Shown: in pieces, positions 28,301-36,263 of the stretch
How the letters are laid out: each line of letters starts with the position of its first letter
Position numbering within the stretch: the first letter of the stretch is position 1
DNA from: an uncultured Limosilactobacillus sp.
Lineage (GTDB): Bacteria; Bacillota; Bacilli; Lactobacillales; Lactobacillaceae
Assembly (NCBI RefSeq): GCF_934202705.1
Contig: NZ_CAKPYE010000003.1
Coordinates: 124,001 to 188,000, forward strand
Length of the DNA: 64,000 bases
Direction of reading: 5' to 3'
Translations under genes and position numbers: made by a program
Notes under the pieces: generated by a model
What the model saw: the letters and a program-made list of their open reading frames with translations, nothing else
What the model was told of the DNA's origin: nothing
The model's database searches: none

Positions 28301-31128
28301 TGCGGAGCATTATACATTGGAATTGGGATTTCATCACACCAGGTCTGACCAGTCAAAACCCCTGTATTTCCGGCATCAGTAGCTAGCGTTGGATCGATCC
28401 CTTCCAGGACAACTTGGTACCCAGCGTTGGCGAGTTTATTAAATTTCACTGCCACGGACTTAATCTGAGTCCAATCCGTAACTTGACTAGCTGGCCTATA
28501 ACTAGCCAGGTTCGTCTTTTGATTATTGTCATTACCTAGTTGGGTTGAATACAGAATGGTGGCACCACCAACCGTTTGACCAGTTAATGAATTGATAACT
28601 CGAACCCCATTCGGATTCAAATGGAAACCAAAGTGCTTATTGGCCCCATCGGTCTGTGGCAAATTAGTAATGATCACAACATTGGTCATTTGAGAAATCT
28701 TATTGGTTGGTTCACTAACCACGTAGTGGCTAAAGACCATGTCAGCACCTTGTTTATCATCTGATGTCCCTTGTGATGTCAAAGATTGATCCTGATTACC
28801 TTGGGCTAACTCACCATTTTGTTGCTTGGCTGCGGTTTCAATTTTGACTGGTTTAGTAATAAACGCCCGGGTTTTACCGTTGACCGCACCATCCAGCATC
28901 GCCATTTGGAACGGTGTAGCCTCAGTTCCCTTAGCATATGTAGAAATTTTATCATTGACAACCAGGTTGTCCGCTGAAATAAACCAAGTCCCCGTGTCTG
29001 AAGATGCTGGCACACCAGTCTTTAACTGGAAAGGAATATTAAATATAAGATCATACGGTCTCATCTTGGTGCCCGCACCATTGTATTCAACAATCGTCTT
29101 GCCGTTACGCTGATACATTGTAACTTTACCTGCCCTAATCGTATCGGCCTCCCTTTGAAATGCATTAAACACACTCATTGGGTCAACCGTTTGTGGTAGT
29201 ACTAAGTATACCCGCGGGTTAGTCAAATCATACAAAACCGTATTCCAGTCTGAATATTGAAACTCGATATAGCCATCGTTATCATTCTCAATTCCTGCGG
29301 GATTAGCTTTGTCTCGATAAAAGGTATTTTGCTCTAAAATATTTTGAAAAGCGTATTGCCCGCTAGCTTGGCCCACCAGTTCCTGGGTATTAGACCAGGA
29401 CATCTGACTCGGATCATGACCAACTGCTAAACCAATTCCGGCCGTCAGCTTATCGTTAATGGTCATCCCGTTAGCAACCGTCCCACTAGGTGATAGGAAG
29501 ATAAGTTCACCGGTATTAAAGTCACCAACCCATTGAATACTCTGGAGTTGCTTTTGATCATCTAAATAATAGATCCCGCTTTGGCCATTTACCGTGGCGC
29601 TCGATCCATCATAGTATTTCACTACCAAAGCTGGTGATGGTGTTTGACCAATCACCCTTTGAAACTCTAATTGAACTTTGTTCACCGCGTATCCGCGAGA
29701 AAAGTTGGCTTGAAAGTGCACATTGTGGTAATTCTGAACATCAACGTTCTCAACCTCGATGGTATTCAAATCACCATTCCAGCCTTGCACTGGCAACGTA
29801 TTAGCATCATAAGTCCCGGTACTATCTGGATTTGCATTATCAACTTTCCCCGTGAACGCTTGTCCAACTGGAGTCGTTGTCGAATTACCTAAAATTGTGT
29901 CGCTCCATGCCGGTACGGTTAAGACTTGCTGTTGGCCACCATAAAAATGGAAATCCCCGTTGGAAGCGGCCGCTTGGACCGTCTGGTCTTGCCCAGGAGC
30001 TGCCATTACATATTTACCAATAATTTGAATGCCAGCCGCTCCCTTATCAGCAGTTGTAATCCCCGTCAAAATAATCGGGGAACCGGCTGCTTGCTGAGTA
30101 ATATTACCGCAGGCCAATCCTCGTTGTGCAAAGTAGTTCTTCATCGCCGCCAGGTTAGCTTGAAAATGCGCTGGGACATTGAGTGTTAAGTCAAAGGTGC
30201 CAAAATGCTGATTGGTTAATTGTTCTGCAGAAGGTAAGTTAGCATAAGAATTAGTAACTGGTAGCCAATACTCAACGTCTTGGTTGACCATTACTTGGCC
30301 ATGAACCTGGCCATCCGGTAATTGCCTTGTCACATTACCAACGGTAATTTTTGGTGAGATATTTTCAAAGACGGTTAAACTGCTATCATCCTTGCCATTC
30401 TTTTGCACAATGATCTTTTTGGCTAAGTTGCCGAGCTCATGAATTTGATCCACAGGTGCTAGGCTAATGTCGATACTTTGGACAATTCCAGCTGCCGTCT
30501 GGCTATTGGTCGTAAAAGCATCAGTTACGACATAGGAGCCATCGTTTTGTCGATCCACCTTCACAGTAAAGCCTGGGCCGCCTTGAGCCGTCACTGCTGT
30601 CCCATGGCCACTCCAGAGATCTGCCTTCGGAATCAGAATTCGATATTGATCACCATTGTGATAATTAGCCACATTAAACGTTAATTCAAGGGTGGATTGG
30701 GCTGGACTAATCGTCACATTTCCGCTAGTCGGGATGAGTTGCGCATTCCGATCCGTGCTTACTAATGATTGTTGTAGGGTCCGTTGTTGGTTGTGATTGG
30801 TTTGAGCTGAGCCGTTCACTTGGTTAGCTTGGTCCGCCGCCTTTATCGTCGCTTCAGGTTTGAGCGTCGTGGTGGTTGTCGAGTGGTCAGCTTGATTATT
30901 TGGAATAATCGTTGGCCGCTCATTAGTGGCGGTTGTTTTAGTTGTTACATTTGTCGTTGTGGTACCTGCTGGAACCGTGGCCGCATGAACTGCAGTATTC
31001 AACCCAAAATAAAAGGTCGTACTTAACAAAACTGAAGCAACCCCGACGGTTAATCGTCGCAGACCATAATGAGGACGCTGTTTGGCTTGTTGCTTGAGTA
31101 AATACTGTCGATTATTTTTCGAAACCAT
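25321..31128 (-). CDS. giant LPQTG adhesin with MUB/MucBP repeats (1935 aa)
   Basis: A YSIRK signal (YGLRRLTVGVASVLLS) and cleavage region near residue 50 lead into a Thr-rich linker. An Ig-like adhesin head of about 900 residues follows. The last 800 residues hold four MUB-type repeats with the pattern ATVTYIDDT...LTGxSDEDSGY...YQNxGYDFVSD and a companion block ending in VHYQYK...QSPxxxTFTQT. This pairing of MucBP and B2-like domains matches the mucus-binding proteins of L. reuteri. The protein ends with LPQTGNHPAQAALGLG and a basic tail. I moved the start to 31128 (MVSKNN) because GGGAGG lies 7 bases before it. It is probably a wall-anchored mucus adhesin. Confidence 0.93.
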   Translation of the reverse strand: MVSKNNRQYLLKQQAKQRPHYGLRRLTVGVASVLLSTTFYFGLNTAVHAATVPAGTTTTNVTTKTTATNERPTIIPNNQADHSTTTTTLKPEATIKAADQANQVNGSAQTNHNQQRTLQQSLVSTDRNAQLIPTSGNVTISPAQSTLELTFNVANYHNGDQYRILIPKADLWSGHGTAVTAQGGPGFTVKVDRQNDGSYVVTDAFTTNSQTAAGIVQSIDISLAPVDQIHELGNLAKKIIVQKNGKDDSSLTVFENISPKITVGNVTRQLPDGQVHGQVMVNQDVEYWLPVTNSYANLPSAEQLTNQHFGTFDLTLNVPAHFQANLAAMKNYFAQRGLACGNITQQAAGSPIILTGITTADKGAAGIQIIGKYVMAAPGQDQTVQAAASNGDFHFYGGQQQVLTVPAWSDTILGNSTTTPVGQAFTGKVDNANPDSTGTYDANTLPVQGWNGDLNTIEVENVDVQNYHNVHFQANFSRGYAVNKVQLEFQRVIGQTPSPALVVKYYDGSSATVNGQSGIYYLDDQKQLQSIQWVGDFNTGELIFLSPSGTVANGMTINDKLTAGIGLAVGHDPSQMSWSNTQELVGQASGQYAFQNILEQNTFYRDKANPAGIENDNDGYIEFQYSDWNTVLYDLTNPRVYLVLPQTVDPMSVFNAFQREADTIRAGKVTMYQRNGKTIVEYNGAGTKMRPYDLIFNIPFQLKTGVPASSDTGTWFISADNLVVNDKISTYAKGTEATPFQMAMLDGAVNGKTRAFITKPVKIETAAKQQNGELAQGNQDQSLTSQGTSDDKQGADMVFSHYVVSEPTNKISQMTNVVIITNLPQTDGANKHFGFHLNPNGVRVINSLTGQTVGGATILYSTQLGNDNNQKTNLASYRPASQVTDWTQIKSVAVKFNKLANAGYQVVLEGIDPTLATDAGNTGVLTGQTWCDEIPIPMYNAPQGSNMGSSAAVKVQGTSTIHIKYRYKDIDGVQHILDPSSYHPTTEAPLQGAVTYTDNQDHLNLGQINQVATDLINSEGYRWYVSVNLSEYRLLDPSKPQATENSTHGSYANGAPNKQLSISDLTSGKTVKYYMDGDVVIYDLIARDEDERAQVSFADDTDHNNSGLPTPLFTRGKHNDQITFDDLQNDLNLVKSQGYDVVKVTGKTATQVIQTGEPQDWTNVFGKFDNQPENDDTTAPSQQFVIHLQHHLTKTPVERNYQEIIHYKYNDAQGHHTDRKAGNDQSPKQVTFTQTTTRDEVTGQTTTGDWDAKSKTFDPVNTIPIKGYTPDQTSIQNVSVTPNADPKIPVERTVYYTPDAQKATVTYIDDTDGGKHLEAKDLTGVSDEDSGYKTQERITHYQNSGYDLVSDGTHGQNVVFDHDDKVNQSYEVHFKHHLTPAPDVKKSFKEVVHYQYKNSKGQPTGKQAHADQSPAKITFTQTGNQKDNVTGNIIPGTWDAKSKTFDPVDTPPVQGYTPDHTSIKDVTVTPNDDSKKPVERTVYYTPDAQKATVTYIDDTDHQTLETKDLTGFSDEDSGYQTKDTITRYQNLGYDFVSDTTSGKHVVFDHDDKTDQSYEVHFKHGKITVNPEKPGKPGQPINKDPKGAKYPKGTDKDGLTHVVNQTITYVNSDGTPVTNGIKPHHDSRTFEETKVIDKVTGEVLNDTWSLSQTFPAVPSPTETGYTPDRKQVAKTPVEHDTKDITEKVTYTPDAQRAIVKYIDDTTGQTLATKTLNGYSNGHSGYTTEKTIQSYKDSGYDFVSDSTKGKEIIYDTDDNTDQSYEVHFKHGTEPVSETTTVTRVIHYRYDDGTPAQPDGYQTVTFQRTGTKDRVTNQISWQPWTPTNQQFSSLVPPTINGYVPSVALIPGMTVSFDTPDQTVTVVYHKVITASDQAGTANGDRQLSTTAMNGITNHQSKQRLPQTGNHPAQAALGLGLSAIFGMIGLLGSQHRKNEK
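25835..27560 (-). repeat. about 560-bp MUB repeats within the adhesin gene
   Basis: DNA coding for the YIDDT...DSGY...GYDFVSD unit and its B2-like partner is repeated three to four times. Strong similarity is visible between about 26450-26700 and 27010-27260. It offers a substrate for repeat-number change. Confidence 0.7.
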
Positions 31129-31370
31129 TACAAAACCTCCCAATTATCAAAATCTATGAATACGGTTTCATTATAATCGGCTTAATATAATTTGTTAAAT
31201 ATTACAGTATTTTGTAATCATATCACTTTATACTTACTATTAATAAGAAATTTATTATACGTAATTAATTGTATTTGTAAAATATAATATCAACCTAAAC
31301 AATCACCTTATTGCTGAAAATGTTAAATTACATCGGCAAAATACAAATAATAGTTGACTTCAGTGCAACA

Positions 31371-31404
31371 AAAAGGCCTGTCATTTTTACATGACAGGCC
31401 TTTT
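31371..31404 (-). terminator. terminator downstream of the 31408 gene
   Basis: A perfect hairpin with arms AAGGCCTGTCAT and ATGACAGGCCTT, with a T-run on the minus strand, lies 4 bases beyond the restored-frame stop at 31408. That position supports 31408, not 31539, as the original gene end. Confidence 0.85.
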
Positions 31405-31407
31405 ACT

Positions 31408-32417
31408 TTATTCAGGCACTTTGATCATGGCTCCATAATTGATCGAAGCCACGGCATTATTAATTGATGTCTGCATCTGTTTAAGTTGTTCTTGATGAAA
31501 CTTTTGCTGTTGAAACATTTGTTTACTTTGGTTAGCAATCATCGTCGCCATTTGGGCTTCCTGGGCGACCGCATGACGCTGCATTCGATTGGAAAAGCGC
31601 TTAATTTCTTTATTAACTGCTTTAATCCTGCGCGCTGGTTCTGGATCATCGTTTGCTGATTATTCAACATTGCAGTTTGATTTAAGGTCTGACTATGGAA
31701 TTCTGCCATTTGCTTATTTTTATAATCCTCTTCGGAAAGCAAACGCGCGCAATCTTTCCAGTCAGATGCTTGCCCGGTTTGTAAATAATATAGTGCCCGA
31801 TTAACTGATTGATTATCCTGATACATCTTGGGAAGAAGTTGGTAATTAGAAAAGTCAAGTGCCATAAATTCTTGCAAATAATTTTGAATTTGTTCATTGA
31901 CCTCTTCAATCAGTACTTTGACTTCAGGCCTTGTTAAAAACTGATTAAAGTTTTCAAGATAGAGTTCTTTAGCCTTGGCCATGACCATTTCGTTTAATTG
32001 AGTTTCGTAATAATCACAATTCTCTCGTAACTTTTTAACCGTTTCACTGTCAACGTTACTCCGAAAAGATTTAACACCCTCCCATACAACGTAACAACAA
32101 GCAAAAAAAATTAATGTGCGGAACGAGAAAATCCCGACATAACTAATCGTTGCAAATGCCCAAAGACCGATCAAACCAGCAATAATTATTGCCCAGAAGG
32201 CCGTACCCGGATTTTGAAACTTATGAGAATTTTCTTCTACTAGTCGTTTCTTCGCCGGCTTTACAAAATTGTCGACTTTCTCGCCAAATATCTGTTGTAA
32301 TTTGGCCTGGGCGTTTTCTACAAGAACATTACTTTCTAAAACTGTATATAGATATGCATACCGATTAAAATCAGTATCTAATTTTTGAAGTATTTTAGTT
32401 AACCGATCCCGGTCCAT
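31408..32417 (-). pseudogene. membrane protein of unknown function, frameshifted near its C-terminus
   Basis: I do not recognise the family. The readable frame (32417 to 31539, 292 codons) has a Lys/Glu-rich cytoplasmic start, two adjacent hydrophobic helices at about residues 70-115 (AIIIAGLIGLWAFATISYVGI, then LIFFACCYVVW) and a long helical Gln/Asn-rich tail. Near 31620-31650 the natural reading shifts frame. The other frame continues with RFSNRMQRHAVAQEAQMAT and more Gln-rich helix to a TAA at 31408, right before a terminator. The present frame ends in a basic stretch unlike the rest. The original protein was probably about 335 residues. The shift could be a real mutation or a sequencing error. 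Confidence 0.65.
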
Positions 32418-32474
32418 ATCAAAGACTTCCGCCTTGTCTATTTCCTCCTGTCAGATGTGGATAAATCACATAAA

Positions 32475-32497
32475 AAGGTCTGCGGTAAGCAGACCTT
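32475..32497 (-). terminator. terminator of the osmoprotectant transporter operon
   Basis: Arms AAGGTCTGC and GCAGACCTT, with a T-run on the minus strand, lie about 155 bp downstream of the last permease gene (32652). Confidence 0.7.
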
Positions 32498-32651
32498 GAT
32501 TCTTTATTAAACTAAAACTTTTTATAAGTTAAACCGCTTCAGTCTAACCTGTCAAGCCCGTTTACAACTTCATCAGTACGGACCATTGAAGTAGCCCTAG
32601 CTATAATACTCTCACTAATTGGCCTTTAATTATTTATCTTCAATGTAAGAA

Positions 32652-33323
32652 TTAAATATCATCCAACTTCCGATCAGCTCCTCCAGTGTGTTTAATCCTT
32701 CGTCGCCATCGAAAAGTGCATCCCAACTCAACTAACCAAAGGGCCATCGCACAACTAAGAGTTAGCATCATGGTTAGCAATGTTCCCCACACAATTGGAA
32801 CAACTTGTTCACCCTGTAAGCCCTCAAATAATAGCTGACCAAGGCCACCAGCATTAATAGTCGCAGCGATTGTCGCCATTGCCATCGTTGATGCTAAAGC
32901 TATTTGCAATCCACTAAAAATCGCAGGTAAAGCCAGTGGTAATTGAATTTTCCAAAAGACTTGCCGATTTGTCATTCCCATCCCAATCGCAACTTCTACC
33001 AGTTGCGGATCGACACCCTGAATGCCGGTAATAAAGGACCGTAATAAAACGTATTCAGCATAAAGAGTTAATACAATAATGGCAGTCCGCATTCCTAAAC
33101 CTGATAACGGTAGTAACAAAGCAAAAAAGGCAAAACTTGGAATCGAGTATAACAAGGAAAAGAAATAGGTTAAACCATTCAGCCAACGTTGGTGACGCAG
33201 AAATAGTAAAATAATGAACACTGCAATTATGAGGGCTAAACCCAGCGATGAAAGGACCATGATTAGGTGTTGTTGCATCTCTTCTATCATAGTTGGCGCA
33301 TTAGCACTCCAATACTCACCCAT
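32652..33323 (-). CDS. opuCD: osmoprotectant ABC transporter permease (OpuCD/ProW-like)
   Basis: The 223-residue permease has about five to six helices and the EAA-like loop of this family (VEVAIGMGMTNRQVFWKIQLPLALPAI). Conserved stretches TIAATINAGGLGQLLFEG and LVLSSLG-type helices match OpuCB/OpuCD/ProW proteins, which pair with choline, carnitine or betaine binding proteins. I placed the start at 33323 (MGEYWSANAP), overlapping the ATPase gene by 8 bp; the longer frame runs through the ATPase 3' end and is not credible. It is the fourth and last gene of the operon. With the 34061 permease it forms the heterodimeric membrane channel. Confidence 0.9.
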   Translation of the reverse strand: MGEYWSANAPTMIEEMQQHLIMVLSSLGLALIIAVFIILLFLRHQRWLNGLTYFFSLLYSIPSFAFFALLLPLSGLGMRTAIIVLTLYAEYVLLRSFITGIQGVDPQLVEVAIGMGMTNRQVFWKIQLPLALPAIFSGLQIALASTMAMATIAATINAGGLGQLLFEGLQGEQVVPIVWGTLLTMMLTLSCAMALWLVELGCTFRWRRRIKHTGGADRKLDDI

Positions 33324-34086
33324 TCTGTCGCCCCCAAAGTTGCTGATTTTGCCGCACGGTCCCCAGCAGTTTTTTGACAAAGTCAGTTGCCGGATGGTGA
33401 ACAACTTCATCGGGGCTGGCAAACTGTTCAATCCGTCCTTGACGCATGATCATTACCCGTTGGCCTAAAAACAAAGCTTCATTAATATCATGAGTAACAA
33501 ACATGAATGTTTTGTCCGTCAAAGATTCATGAATTCGCTTAATTTCCCTTTGAAGTTCTTCACGAGTTAAAGCATCTAAAGCACCAAACGGCTCATCAAA
33601 TAACACATATGCTGGATTGGCCGCCAATGCCCGTGCGACTCCAACTCGTTGCTGCTGTCCACCCGAAAGTTGAGCAGGATAACGTTGAGCATACTTATCC
33701 GGATCCAACTGCACTAACCTTAATAATTCGTCAACGCGTTGGTTAATCTTATCCGGCTGCCATTGGAGTAACTTCGGTGTAACTGCAATATTTTGCGCCA
33801 CTGTCATGTGAGGAAACAAACCAATTTGCTGAACTACATATCCCATGTGACGACGTAATTTTACTAAATCCAGCTGCTCGATATTTTGCCCATTAATGAA
33901 GATTTCACCAGCAGTTGGTTTCCATAGGCCATTAATCATTTTGAGCGTCGTCGTTTTTCCTGAACCAGACGTTCCCAAAATTGTAATAAACTCCCCCTTT
34001 TGGATTTGAAAACTTAAATCAGGAAGGACCAGATTAGTACCAAAACGTTTTTTTACATGGCTAAATTGAATGGTTACTTCTGTCAT
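33316..34086 (-). CDS. opuCA: osmoprotectant ABC transporter ATPase (OpuCA-like, no CBS domains)
   Basis: The 256-residue ATPase has Walker A GTSGSGKTT (about residues 37-45), Q-loop VVQQIGLFPHMT, signature LSGGQQQR and Walker B YVLFDEPFGALD, then the switch in VTHD. The QIGLFPHMTV and INEALFLGQRVMIM segments are typical of the glycine betaine/choline branch. OpuCA and OpuAA proteins usually carry a pair of CBS domains that sense ionic strength. This one stops about 10 residues after the ATPase core, so gating by CBS domains is absent. It overlaps the upstream permease by 26 bp and the downstream one by 8 bp. Confidence 0.92.
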   Translation of the reverse strand: MTEVTIQFSHVKKRFGTNLVLPDLSFQIQKGEFITILGTSGSGKTTTLKMINGLWKPTAGEIFINGQNIEQLDLVKLRRHMGYVVQQIGLFPHMTVAQNIAVTPKLLQWQPDKINQRVDELLRLVQLDPDKYAQRYPAQLSGGQQQRVGVARALAANPAYVLFDEPFGALDALTREELQREIKRIHESLTDKTFMFVTHDINEALFLGQRVMIMRQGRIEQFASPDEVVHHPATDFVKKLLGTVRQNQQLWGRQNG

Positions 34087-34711
34087 ATCGTTGCACCTTC
34101 CTAATTAAAAAATCGAAGCCTAACATGGCTATTAAAGAAAGACTAGCCACACTTAAAGCGCCAATGACGACGTAGGTCATGTTATATAAACCGAGGCCTG
34201 TAAAAATTAACGTCCCGAGTCCTCCAGCACCAATATAGGTGGCTAGAGTTGCACTGGCAATAATTTCTACAAGAGCCAACTTAATACCGTTTAAAATATA
34301 GGGAAGTGCAAACGGAATTTCAATTTGCCGCCGTAATTGTCGTTGATCCATTCCTAAAGCCCTTCCTACTTCTTCGTAAAGCGATCCTACTTCATTAAAT
34401 CCTAAAATAGTGTTAATTAATAATGGCGGTAGCGCCAAAGCCACCAGCGCAATTAGCGCGGGAATAAATCCAGTTCCAATGAAAGGAATCAATAAAAATA
34501 ATAAAGCTAAACTTGGAATGATCCGTAAAACCTGCGTAAAAGCTACACAAAAATGGGCCACCAGTTTGCTTCGCGAGCCAAGGTAGCCAAGCGGTAAAGC
34601 AATCACTAACGAAATGACTAGGGCAACGCTCGTTAAACTTAGGTGTTGACCAACATATTGCCAGTATTGCCCACTATTTGATTGAAAATATTGAATGATC
34701 TGGTCTAACAA
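34061..34711 (-). CDS. opuCB: osmoprotectant ABC transporter permease (OpuCB-like)
   Basis: The 216-residue permease has about six helices. The EAA-type coupling loop is EVGRALGMDQRQLRRQIEIPFALPYI, and the following ATYIGAGGLGTLIFTGL is the family's conserved pore segment. It is the second gene of the operon, placed 60 bp after the binding-protein gene and overlapping the ATPase gene by 26 bp. It should assemble with the 32652 permease and two ATPase subunits to import betaine, carnitine or choline. The substrate is inferred from family only. Confidence 0.92.
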   Translation of the reverse strand: MLDQIIQYFQSNSGQYWQYVGQHLSLTSVALVISLVIALPLGYLGSRSKLVAHFCVAFTQVLRIIPSLALLFLLIPFIGTGFIPALIALVALALPPLLINTILGFNEVGSLYEEVGRALGMDQRQLRRQIEIPFALPYILNGIKLALVEIIASATLATYIGAGGLGTLIFTGLGLYNMTYVVIGALSVASLSLIAMLGFDFLIRKVQRYDRSNHSI

Positions 34712-34771
34712 ATAATCACTCCTGACTTGAAAAGCGAAGAGACTGAGTTAATTCCCAGCCTCCACTATTTC

Positions 34772-35671
34772 TTATTTCATATTGTCATTATACCAATTCT
34801 TGGCAACGGTCTTATAATTTTGCCCATCAACATTTACCTTTTTATTTAAAGCAGTTAATTGGCTGGTTGTCAGCTTGGCATCAACCTTGTTCAGCGTCTT
34901 TTCCATCTTCGGATGACTCTTCGCAGCCTTTTGGTTCACTACTGGCACTAGGTTATATGGTGGCCAAATGTCCTTATTATCCTTGATCAAGGTAAAATTA
35001 CTTGTTGCCAATTGTCCATCAGTAGTTGAAACGGGAGCTGCTTGGGCCTTGCCTTCTTCCATAATCTTATAGAGTAGGTTAACATCATAATCTTTAATTG
35101 ACTTAAAATTAAACTTTCCGTAGACCTTATTCATTTCTGGTAAAGCATCCGCTCGTTTTTCAAACTCGCCTTGCGAAGCAAAGCGAATTTTGTGAGCTTT
35201 CGTTTGTAATTGACTAAGATTAGTAATGTGATACTTTTTAGCAACCTTCGTCGGCATCGCAATTCCTTGGCGGTTGTCACCTGGAGCGTATTTAAAAATC
35301 GTTAAGCCGTCTTTTTTAATTCCTTGGCGGGCAATGATAGCCATTTGACTAGCGCTCTTGCCAGTCCCTTTCTTCTTTAAGTAGGCCTCAACAATGGTTC
35401 CAGTGTAATCAGGATACACATCAACCTGGCCCTTTTGCGCTGCTTTAAAAATAACATTATTAGCAATATTCGGCTTACGCGTTACCTTATACCCCGCCTG
35501 TTCAAGGGCCAAAGCATAAATCTCGCTAACGGTTTTACTTTCCGAAACGTTTTTTGAACCGACAATAATTGGTTTGGTGCTAGCGGCAGTCGCTCCAGCT
35601 GGCATCATAACTCCTAACAAGATGGTTACTACGCTCAGAAGTACCACCCAATTAAATTTTTTGATTTTCAT
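34772..35671 (-). CDS. opuCC: osmoprotectant ABC transporter substrate-binding protein (OpuCC-like)
   Basis: The 299-residue protein has an N-terminal hydrophobic signal and a two-lobed binding fold of the OpuAC/ProX type. Motifs include IIVGSKNVSESKTVSEIYALAL, VDVYPDYTGTIVEAYL and LVPVVNQ. Lactobacillus and Bacillus homologues are normally lipoproteins, but this sequence has no Cys at all, so it cannot be lipid-anchored in the usual way. It may stay tethered by an uncleaved signal or be released at the ATAAS site. It is the first gene of the operon and is divergent from the Rrf2-type regulator at 35806. Regulation by osmotic stress is likely from family knowledge, but I see no specific operator. 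Confidence 0.9.
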   Translation of the reverse strand: MKIKKFNWVVLLSVVTILLGVMMPAGATAASTKPIIVGSKNVSESKTVSEIYALALEQAGYKVTRKPNIANNVIFKAAQKGQVDVYPDYTGTIVEAYLKKKGTGKSASQMAIIARQGIKKDGLTIFKYAPGDNRQGIAMPTKVAKKYHITNLSQLQTKAHKIRFASQGEFEKRADALPEMNKVYGKFNFKSIKDYDVNLLYKIMEEGKAQAAPVSTTDGQLATSNFTLIKDNKDIWPPYNLVPVVNQKAAKSHPKMEKTLNKVDAKLTTSQLTALNKKVNVDGQNYKTVAKNWYNDNMK

Positions 35672-35754
35672 TGGCTTCTCCTTTTTGTAACTTTATTAGT
35701 TTCAATTAACAATTTCAAACTACCATTTAATTATTGATGTGTCAAATTAAACTG

Positions 35755-35784
35755 TTGACCATTTGTAACTTTTGCTGTTACAAT
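35755..35784 (+). promoter_or_regulatory. sigma-A promoter of the rrf2-reductase operon
   Basis: TTGACC at 35755-35760 and TACAAT at 35779-35784 are separated by 18 bases. They lie 22 bases before the regulator's ATG, which has an AAAGGA ribosome site. Confidence 0.7.
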
Positions 35785-35805
35785 AATTAGTAAAGGAATG
35801 ATAAG

Positions 35806-36261
35806 ATGAAAATTTCAACAAGATTTAGCGATAGTATCCACATTCTAGCGTTTATTGACATTTACCGCGGGATTATCCCACTAACGAGTAAAAACATCGC
35901 TAGTAGTATTGAAACTTCTCCTGTCGTTGTTCGGCGCTTGATGAGTGCCCTTAATAAGGCGAGGTTAATTAATACGGTTCACGGAGCCGCCGATCCTGAA
36001 TTAGCCAAGTCACCTCAGGAGATTTCATTATATGATGTTTTTCTAGCAATCGAAGGGGATGCCCCGCTCTTTACGATTGATGAGCAGACTAATCCGCAAT
36101 GTATCGTTGGGGGGAATATTCAAGCGACCTTAAACGAATACTACCAGCAAGCTGAAACGGCCGCTAAGGCGAAACTCGCCGCAACCTCTCTACAAGATAT
36201 CATTGACACCATTCGCGTGAAACAAGCACGCAAAGACGCATTAAAACGAAAGAAGGAGTAA
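35806..36261 (+). CDS. Rrf2-family transcriptional regulator
   Basis: The 151-residue protein has the Rrf2 winged helix: helix-turn-helix at about residues 25-50 (LTSKNIASSIETSPVVVRRLM), a wing, and the dimer helix containing EISLYDVFLAIEGDAPLF. Iron-sulfur Rrf2 proteins such as IscR have three clustered Cys. Here there is a single Cys (NPQC), as in YwnA-like members thought to sense redox or electrophiles through a thiol. It overlaps the next gene by one base or precedes it by two, so the regulator and reductase form one operon. Autoregulation is likely. A role in quinone or oxidative stress control is inferred. Confidence 0.88.
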   Translation: MKISTRFSDSIHILAFIDIYRGIIPLTSKNIASSIETSPVVVRRLMSALNKARLINTVHGAADPELAKSPQEISLYDVFLAIEGDAPLFTIDEQTNPQCIVGGNIQATLNEYYQQAETAAKAKLAATSLQDIIDTIRVKQARKDALKRKKE

Positions 36262-36263
36262 TG

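Noticed and set aside
33324..33431. Longer N-terminus for the last OpuC permease
   Set aside because: It lies within the ATPase coding end. The start at 33323 with an 8-bp overlap matches family length.
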